Below, in pieces: positions 44,339-49,568 of a DNA stretch of 49,568 nucleotides (within the stretch, counting starts at the first letter, position 1; the number at the start of each line of letters is the position of its first letter). The notes under the pieces are model-generated. The model was not told where the DNA came from. It saw only the letters and a list, made by a program, of their open reading frames with translations, and did not search any database. This stretch comes from Oxalobacteraceae bacterium UBA6704 (GTDB taxonomy: Bacteria > Pseudomonadota > Gammaproteobacteria > Burkholderiales > Burkholderiaceae_D): assembly GCA_002454505.1 (NCBI GenBank), contig DKJA01000066.1, positions 1 to 49,568 on the forward strand, read 5' to 3'. A program made the translations under genes and the position numbers.

Positions 44339-44492
44339 CATTTATCCGGATTTGTTCCATATAAAACGGTATGTTGCGCCGTAGCCGCAGGCAGCGTCTG
44401 CGCACGATTTAACATTGTTGACGTCCGATTAATCCCCGTGTGAGGATGGGTTGACACCAATTCCGGTGTTCATCCATTTTCGGGAGACGTCA

Positions 44493-45551
44493 ATGAGGCA
44501 TCACTTCGTCAGGTTGGGCGGTTCGGTCGCGGCTGCGGCTTTTTGCATGAGCGCATACGCGGCAACGGGAGTCGTGGCAAGCATCGCGGTCGACAAGCAG
44601 TCCCTTGGCCCCGGCGAGGATCTGAACGTCAAGGTCACGCTGACCAACACGAGCTCCGCGCCGCAGCGCCTGTTGAAGTGGCACACGCCGTTCGGCGCCA
44701 TCGAGGAAGCGCTGTTCGACGTCAGCCGCGACGGCGTGCCGGTCGCCTATGAAGGCCGCCACGTGAAGCGCCCTGCCCCGACGGCAGCCGATTACTTCGT
44801 GCTGCAGCCCGGCAAATCGTATTCGGCGACCGTCGAACTGTCCGCGCTGTACGACGTGACGATGAGCGGCGATTACGCGATCCGCTTCCGCACCCATGCG
44901 CCCGACGTATTGGACAGCAAGATCCGCGCGGCCGGCAAGCAGGCGCCGTCGCCCGACGACGATCTGCTGCAGTCGGACATCACCAAGGTGTGGATCGAAG
45001 GCACCAATGCGCAGCGCGCGGTTGCGGTGCCAACCGGCGAGGCAGGCCTGACCTACAGCCAGTGCAGCGCCTCGCAGCAGACGTCGATCGCATCGGCCAT
45101 GACCGCGGCGAAAACCATGGCCAACGGTGCCACCGCCTACCTCAATGCGGGCACGGCCGGCACCCGCTACACTAAATGGTTCGGCAGCTATAACGCCACG
45201 CGCTACACCACGGTGAAATCGCACTTCACGGCGATCAAGGATGCGCTGGACAACAAGCCCGTGGTCGTCGATTGCAGCTGCAAGGAGAGTTACTACGCCT
45301 ACGTGTATCCGACGCAGCCGTACAAGATCTATGTGTGCAACGCGTTCTGGAGCGCCCCGACCAGCGGTACGGACTCGAAAGGCGGCACGCTGGTCCATGA
45401 AACGAGCCACTTCAACGCCGTGGCCGCGACCGACGACTGGGCCTACGGCCAGTCCGCCGCGGCATCGCTGGCCACCAGCAACGTGACCCGCGCGATCGAC
45501 AACGCCGATTCGCACGAGTACTTCGGCGAAAACACGCCGGCGCTGCAGTAA
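44493..45551 (+). CDS. Secreted M35-family (aspzincin) metalloendopeptidase
   Basis: 352 residues from ATG 44493 with GGGAG upstream; an earlier in-frame start lacks a signal peptide. Signal MRHHFVRLGGSVAAAAFCMSAYA, then a beta-sandwich prodomain (about 25-180), then the catalytic domain. Zinc motif HETSHF (HExxH) followed by the aspzincin region with DDWAYG, which supplies the third ligand Asp, and many Tyr/Ser/Thr residues typical of the deuterolysin/peptidyl-Lys group. Cysteines (QCSASQQ, DCSCKES, VCNAFW) likely form disulfides. Extracellular proteolysis is the expected role. Confidence 0.87.
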   Translation: MRHHFVRLGGSVAAAAFCMSAYAATGVVASIAVDKQSLGPGEDLNVKVTLTNTSSAPQRLLKWHTPFGAIEEALFDVSRDGVPVAYEGRHVKRPAPTAADYFVLQPGKSYSATVELSALYDVTMSGDYAIRFRTHAPDVLDSKIRAAGKQAPSPDDDLLQSDITKVWIEGTNAQRAVAVPTGEAGLTYSQCSASQQTSIASAMTAAKTMANGATAYLNAGTAGTRYTKWFGSYNATRYTTVKSHFTAIKDALDNKPVVVDCSCKESYYAYVYPTQPYKIYVCNAFWSAPTSGTDSKGGTLVHETSHFNAVAATDDWAYGQSAAASLATSNVTRAIDNADSHEYFGENTPALQ

Positions 45552-45564
45552 GCAGGCAGCCATG

Positions 45565-45617
45565 GCCGGGCTCGTGTCCATGTCGGTGTCAGACACCATG
45601 GTGGACACGGGCTCGGC
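45565..45617. repeat. Long hairpin repeat between M35 and M48 genes
   Basis: 16-nt arms (45565-45580 and 45602-45617) pair at 14 of 16 positions, and the loop contains another palindrome, GGTGTCAGACACC (45585-45597). Lies between converging genes and probably ends both transcripts. Confidence 0.6.
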
Positions 45618-45630
45618 CGTTCGCTGAGGC

Positions 45631-46437
45631 CTATTTGCGGGATGCCACCTGGTACAGCGGCGTCACCTTCGGCAGCATCGCCGTCAGCTCCTTGATGCGG
45701 GTGGCGTCGGAAGGATGGGTGGACGTGAACTCGGCCGGCTGTTTACCCTGCGACAGCGCCTGCATTTTGCGCCACACGGAGATGGCGCCTTCCGGCTTGT
45801 AGCCGGCGCGGGCGGCCAGCTCCAGGCCCATCGCATCGGCCTCGGATTCGTTCTGGCGGGAGTTCGGCAGCACGTACAGGTAATGCGCGACGGCGTTTGC
45901 CGCTTCGAGCTGGGCCTGGCTGTTCGGTGCAGCTGCCAGCGCGGTGGACGTGATCGCGTTCTGCGCATAGGCGCGCGACACGCGCTCGCGGCCGTGTTCG
46001 CGCAGCGCGTGGGCGATTTCGTGGCCCATGATGCTGGCGATCTCGTCGTCGGTCAGCTTCAGCTGGCGCACGATGCCCGTATAAAAAGTGATCTTGCCGC
46101 CGGGCGCGCAGGTGGCGTTGATGACGGGCGCGTCGATCAGTGCCAGCTGCCAGTTCCATTGCGCCGCATCGTCGCGAAAGGTCGTCACGTGTTTCTGCAG
46201 GCGCGTGGCCACCCGCTTCAGCCGGTCGTATTCGGCGCCTTTGGTGACGAGCTTGCCGGCCACCTGGGCGTCGCGATTCTGCTGCGTGTAGTTGACCAGC
46301 GCCATTTTCTCGACAGTGTCGGCGGACACCAGCATCAGCTGCTGGCGCTGGACGCCGACCACGCCCGGCTTCGTCGTCGATGCGCAGGCGGCCAGCACCG
46401 CCACTGCCGCCAGCATGATGAGCACTTCCCTTTTCAT
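45631..46437 (-). CDS. M48-family metallopeptidase lipoprotein
   Basis: 268 residues. A lipoprotein signal (MKREVLIMLAAVAVLAAC, lipobox LAAC) anchors it to a membrane in the periplasm. The zinc site is HEIAH in SIMGHEIAHALREHGRERVS, with the downstream ESEADAMGLELAARAG providing the third ligand Glu, the normal M48 arrangement. It resembles LoiP/BepA-type outer-membrane quality-control proteases, without a visible TPR tail. A monocistronic gene converging with the M35 protease. Confidence 0.9.
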   Translation of the reverse strand: MKREVLIMLAAVAVLAACASTTKPGVVGVQRQQLMLVSADTVEKMALVNYTQQNRDAQVAGKLVTKGAEYDRLKRVATRLQKHVTTFRDDAAQWNWQLALIDAPVINATCAPGGKITFYTGIVRQLKLTDDEIASIMGHEIAHALREHGRERVSRAYAQNAITSTALAAAPNSQAQLEAANAVAHYLYVLPNSRQNESEADAMGLELAARAGYKPEGAISVWRKMQALSQGKQPAEFTSTHPSDATRIKELTAMLPKVTPLYQVASRK

Positions 46438-46551
46438 ATCGGCCTCCCTGATGTGTGGAGGCCTACTGTCATCTATTGCCTATAAGCAGTCAATTTCAAT
46501 ATGGAAATCATTAAGCATCGATCAACAGGCCCGCAAAGTTTGCGCTATCGC

Positions 46552-46557
46552 TATAAT
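46552..46557 (+). promoter_or_regulatory. TATAAT -10 box before the small barrel gene
   Basis: TATAAT at 46552-46557, 33 bp upstream of the start at 46590. No convincing -35 was found at proper spacing. Confidence 0.4.
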
Positions 46558-46589
46558 TGCCGCGCAATAAACTCACTCAGGAAAACCGG

Positions 46590-47072
46590 ATGAAACACGC
46601 ATTGCTGGGCGCCGCGCTGGCGTCGCTGTCGCTGTTCGCGCAGGCGAACCCGTTCGAAGTCATCGAGAACCAGCCGCTCGGCGAGCTGTGGGTCAATCCC
46701 GGCTTCTATTCGTATCACTTCCAGCGCGACAAGGGTTTCGACGACACCAACCCCGGCATCGGCGCCGAGTACCGTTTTTCCACCGTGGCATCGGCCACCG
46801 TGGGGCGTTTCCACAACAGCGACCGGGCCATCTCGAATTACGCCGGCATCTATTACCAGCCCTTCAAGCTGGGCCCGGTTCGCATCGGCGCGGTCGTCGG
46901 CGGTTTCGACGGCTATCCGAAGATGCGCGACGGCGGCTGGTTCCTCGCCGCCATCCCTACGCTGAGCCTGGAGTACGAACGGGTAGGCGTGAACTTTGCT
47001 ATCGTACCGACGTACAAGGACAGGCTGCACGGCGCACTGGCGATCCAGCTGAAATTCAAGCTGTTCGACTGA
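46590..47072 (+). CDS. Small exported beta-barrel candidate (PagP-superfamily-like)
   Basis: 160 residues from ATG 46590, with AGGA upstream. Signal peptide MKHALLGAALASLSLFAQA. The mature part alternates hydrophobic and polar residues in strands rich in Tyr, Gly and Phe (ELWVNPGFYSYHFQRD, NPGIGAEYRFSTVASATVGRFHNSDRAISNYAGIYYQP, VPTYKDRLHGALAIQLKFKLF) and ends in aromatic Phe, as outer-membrane barrels do. It recalls small PagP-like barrels annotated as hypothetical proteins; catalytic residues for palmitoyl transfer cannot be assigned. Function unknown. Confidence 0.65.
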   Translation: MKHALLGAALASLSLFAQANPFEVIENQPLGELWVNPGFYSYHFQRDKGFDDTNPGIGAEYRFSTVASATVGRFHNSDRAISNYAGIYYQPFKLGPVRIGAVVGGFDGYPKMRDGGWFLAAIPTLSLEYERVGVNFAIVPTYKDRLHGALAIQLKFKLFD

Positions 47073-47151
47073 ACGCCGGCAACTCTGTCCAAAGCAGCAT
47101 GGCCGCCACCGCGGCACCGTGCGACGATAATGGCACCTCAGTAGAATCAAG

Positions 47152-49533
47152 ATGAACAATATCGCCCCACAGGAACACCGGCTGGAACAACCCGCCGGCC
47201 AGGACACTTACCCGCCTGCACTGCTGCACCTGGCCGCCTTCCTGTGCGGCCGCGCCGTGCCGGCCGCGGCGCTGGCGGACGAGGCGCAGCTGCTCTCCTA
47301 TGCCCCGCCGGCCATGAGCGCCGAGCAGCGCCGCGCATTGACGGATCTCGCCGCCACAGCGGCAGAGCACCTCGCATTGCAAACGCGGCTGTCCCGCGCG
47401 GAGAGCTTTCTGACGGGCTTTGCCGAACACTCCCCTTCCCCGTTGTGGATCAAGGACCGTGCCGGCAGCTACGTGATGGGCAACGCGGCGCTGCACGGCT
47501 TCTTCGGCGTGCCCACCGTCGTCGGCATGGACGACAGCCACTTCTGGCCGGAAGACGTGCGCCACAGCCTGGAAGAACAGGACCGCGCCGTGCTCGACAA
47601 CGGCGAAACCATCAAGACGATGGAAACGTCGCACGACGGCAGCCGCCACTGGCTGGTCCACAAATTCCCCATCGACGTCAACGGCCAGCCTTTCCTTGGC
47701 GGTACCGCGGTGGACATGACGAAGGAAGTGGAAAAGGAACGGGCGCTGATCCGCCACGATAATTTCTACGTGCTGCTGTCGCGCCTGTCCGCCATCATTT
47801 CTCGGGCGAAGACGCTGGAGTCGTTGTGCCTCGACACCTGCCGCGTGGCGGCGCACCAGCCGGGCCTGGACCTGGTGGACATCAGCCGCGTCGATGAAGC
47901 CACCGGCGGCCTGACGCTGTTCACTTCGGCCGCGCGCGACGGCACCGAGCACCAGTGGTCCGGCGCAGGCAGCGATGGCGACAGCCAGGCGGTTGCGGAC
48001 TGGTTTGTGCCGGAGCTGGCGGCAGCGGCAGTCGCCAGCGGCCGGCTGCAGTTCTCCAACGACCTGCATGGCGGCTGCCGCAAGCGCCAGATCGCGTCGT
48101 GCATGGCGATTCCGCTGTTCGTCAACGGCAAGTGCTGGGGCGTGGTGTCGTTCTACTCGTCCCGCGCGGAACTGTTCGATCATTTCTACCGCGAGCGTGC
48201 CGGCGAGCTGGGCAATGAGCTCAGCTACGGCATCGAGCGGCTGAACAATGCGCAGGAGCTGTTCCGGCTGGCGCGGACGAATGCACTGTCCGGCCTGCCG
48301 AGCCGGCTGCGCTTCGACGAGGAAATCGCCGCACTGGCCGCCGTCAATGCCAGCGGCACCGTCCTGCTCATCAACATCAACCGTTTCGACGAGATCAGCT
48401 CCGCCTACGGCAACGCGGCCGCCATCGGCCTGATGCGGCAGGTGGCGCGGCGCCTGAAGGACGAAGTGGCCGAGCGGATGGTGCTGTCCCACGTGGGCAT
48501 CGGCCGTTTCGCGCTGTTCTACCCGGCCGACGAAGAGCGTTCGCCCCGCAAGTACGCGCGCGACACGATCATCCCGCTGCTGCAGGGCTCCTACCAGGTG
48601 GACCACCACAAGATCTGGTGCACGATCAATGTGGGCGCGGCCATGCTGCCCGAGGACGGCACCAATGCCGACGAGTTGCTGGTGAAGGCCTGGGATGCGC
48701 TGGCCGGCGCCCGCACGATGGACGAGGCGATCGGCTTCTACGACCGCGATGCGGACCACGCGCTGGCCCGGCAGATCAGCCTCGAAGCGGAGCTGCGCGA
48801 GGCGGTGGAACTGAACCAGTTCGAGACGGTGTACCAGCCGAAGGTCGATCTGCGCACCGGCAAGCTGGCCGGCGCCGAGGCACTGGTGCGCTGGCGCCAT
48901 CCGCAGCGGGGCCTGATCCAGCCGGCCGAATTCGTGCCCGTGCTGGAACGCAGCGGCCTGGTGATACAGGTGGGCCGCCAGGTGATGCAGCAGGCGATGG
49001 CCGACTGGCGCCGCTGGCACGACGAAGGCCGCTGCCCGCCGCAGATCGCCGTCAACGTGGCGCCGGCGCAGTTCCGCTGCGACTCGCTGTTCGACGACAT
49101 CGAGCGCGCGCTGAACACGGCAGGCGCCGAACTGCGGCCGCTGTCGATCGAGGTCACGGAGAGCAGCCTCGTTTCCGACCACCGCCGCGCCGTCGACATC
49201 CTCACCCGCGTGCGCGAGCTGAACGTGCCGGTGGCGGTGGACGATTTCGGCACCGGCTACTCGTCGCTGGCGTATCTCGTGACGCTGCCGGTGGACGTGC
49301 TGAAGATCGACCGCTCCTTCGTCATCAAGATGACGCAGGATGCGGCCTACATGGCGCTGGTATCGACGATCGTCACGCTGGCCCACAACCTCGACATGAA
49401 GGTGGTGGCCGAAGGCATCGAGACGGAAGAGGAAGCGAAGCTGCTGAAGCTGCTGCGCTGCGAGTACGGGCAGGGCTATCTTTACGGGAAGCCGCTGCCG
49501 GCGGCGGAGTTTGCCAAGCTCCTGAAGCGTTGA
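47152..49533 (+). CDS. PAS-GAF-GGDEF(degenerate)-EAL cyclic-di-GMP phosphodiesterase candidate
   Basis: 793 residues, cytoplasmic. N-terminal region of unknown type (1-85), PAS (about 85-200), GAF (about 210-370), GGDEF-like (about 375-520), EAL (about 535-790). The GGDEF signature is replaced by HVGIGRFALF near residue 447, so no cyclase activity is expected. The EAL domain looks active: AEALVRW near 574, DDFGTGYSSL, KIDRSFV and EGIET are intact. It should hydrolyse c-di-GMP under control of the PAS/GAF sensors. The start has no ribosome site. A 29-nt hairpin repeat follows the stop. Confidence 0.85.
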   Translation: MNNIAPQEHRLEQPAGQDTYPPALLHLAAFLCGRAVPAAALADEAQLLSYAPPAMSAEQRRALTDLAATAAEHLALQTRLSRAESFLTGFAEHSPSPLWIKDRAGSYVMGNAALHGFFGVPTVVGMDDSHFWPEDVRHSLEEQDRAVLDNGETIKTMETSHDGSRHWLVHKFPIDVNGQPFLGGTAVDMTKEVEKERALIRHDNFYVLLSRLSAIISRAKTLESLCLDTCRVAAHQPGLDLVDISRVDEATGGLTLFTSAARDGTEHQWSGAGSDGDSQAVADWFVPELAAAAVASGRLQFSNDLHGGCRKRQIASCMAIPLFVNGKCWGVVSFYSSRAELFDHFYRERAGELGNELSYGIERLNNAQELFRLARTNALSGLPSRLRFDEEIAALAAVNASGTVLLININRFDEISSAYGNAAAIGLMRQVARRLKDEVAERMVLSHVGIGRFALFYPADEERSPRKYARDTIIPLLQGSYQVDHHKIWCTINVGAAMLPEDGTNADELLVKAWDALAGARTMDEAIGFYDRDADHALARQISLEAELREAVELNQFETVYQPKVDLRTGKLAGAEALVRWRHPQRGLIQPAEFVPVLERSGLVIQVGRQVMQQAMADWRRWHDEGRCPPQIAVNVAPAQFRCDSLFDDIERALNTAGAELRPLSIEVTESSLVSDHRRAVDILTRVRELNVPVAVDDFGTGYSSLAYLVTLPVDVLKIDRSFVIKMTQDAAYMALVSTIVTLAHNLDMKVVAEGIETEEEAKLLKLLRCEYGQGYLYGKPLPAAEFAKLLKR

Positions 49534-49535
49534 TT

Positions 49536-49564
49536 GGGGACTGTCCCCACAGGGGCCTGTCCCC
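49536..49564. repeat. 29-nt dispersed hairpin repeat (GGGGACTGTCCC type), copy 2
   Basis: GGGGACTGTCCCC, then ACA, then GGGGCCTGTCCCC; same length and layout as copy 1 at 4707-4735, two bases after the EAL gene stop. The window ends four bases later, so it may extend. Confidence 0.65.
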
Positions 49565-49568
49565 GGGG

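Noticed and set aside
47056..49386. 776-codon minus-strand open frame opposite the EAL protein
   Set aside because: Same shadow effect; low-complexity composition and no ribosome site.

Overview
The window looks like a chromosomal segment of a high-GC betaproteobacterium, most likely Oxalobacteraceae (Massilia/Duganella-like). This rests on the GC-rich codon use, the gene families present (circularly permuted ATP-grasp/alpha-E pair, KfrA-like protein, DUF1842 protein, XoxF plus glutathione-linked formaldehyde oxidation) and short intergenic hairpin repeats. The genus is an inference; no rRNA, tRNA or CRISPR array was seen.

Layout. 0-11.5 kb: housekeeping and accessory genes (alpha-E/ATP-grasp operon with a sigma-54-type promoter, CheD, a sorbosone-dehydrogenase/PEBP fusion, an SDR, a pentapeptide-repeat protein, a DUF1842 protein, a TolB-like/wHTH-like protein, a tyrosine recombinase divergent from a KfrA-like protein, aquaporin). 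11.55-21.3 kb: a visibly AT-richer island. It starts with two decayed tyrosine recombinases and then carries a three-gene operon on the minus strand: a stand-alone SERAC1-like serine hydrolase, a 1546-residue protein fusing the same hydrolase to a long helical-repeat array and PIN-like segments, and a 637-residue orphan partner. This operon is the best candidate in the window for an undescribed system, plausibly anti-phage or conflict-related. 21.3-29.3 kb: a glyoxalase-fold protein, an Ohr/MsrA/OhrR oxidative-stress cluster with twin operators, a TerC-CBS membrane protein and a secreted GH2 glycosidase.

29.3-42.1 kb is a lanthanide-type methanol (alcohol) oxidation locus. XoxF is followed by pqqABCDE on the minus strand, and divergently there is an AcoR-like sigma-54 activator and a PQQ-associated beta-propeller protein. 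A second minus-strand operon encodes glutathione-dependent formaldehyde dehydrogenase, a Gfa-like protein, a small Cys-rich periplasmic protein, XoxG cytochrome, XoxJ binding protein and an ATP-grasp protein. Both operons have a -24/-12 promoter and share a near-identical 24-bp upstream motif, so one activator probably switches on alcohol oxidation, PQQ supply and formaldehyde disposal together. 42.3-49.6 kb: RlhA, an M35 metalloprotease, an M48 lipoprotein protease, a small outer-membrane barrel candidate and a PAS-GAF-(degenerate GGDEF)-EAL protein.

All calls come from reading the sequence and recalling protein families; no database search was run, so similarity statements are by eye.
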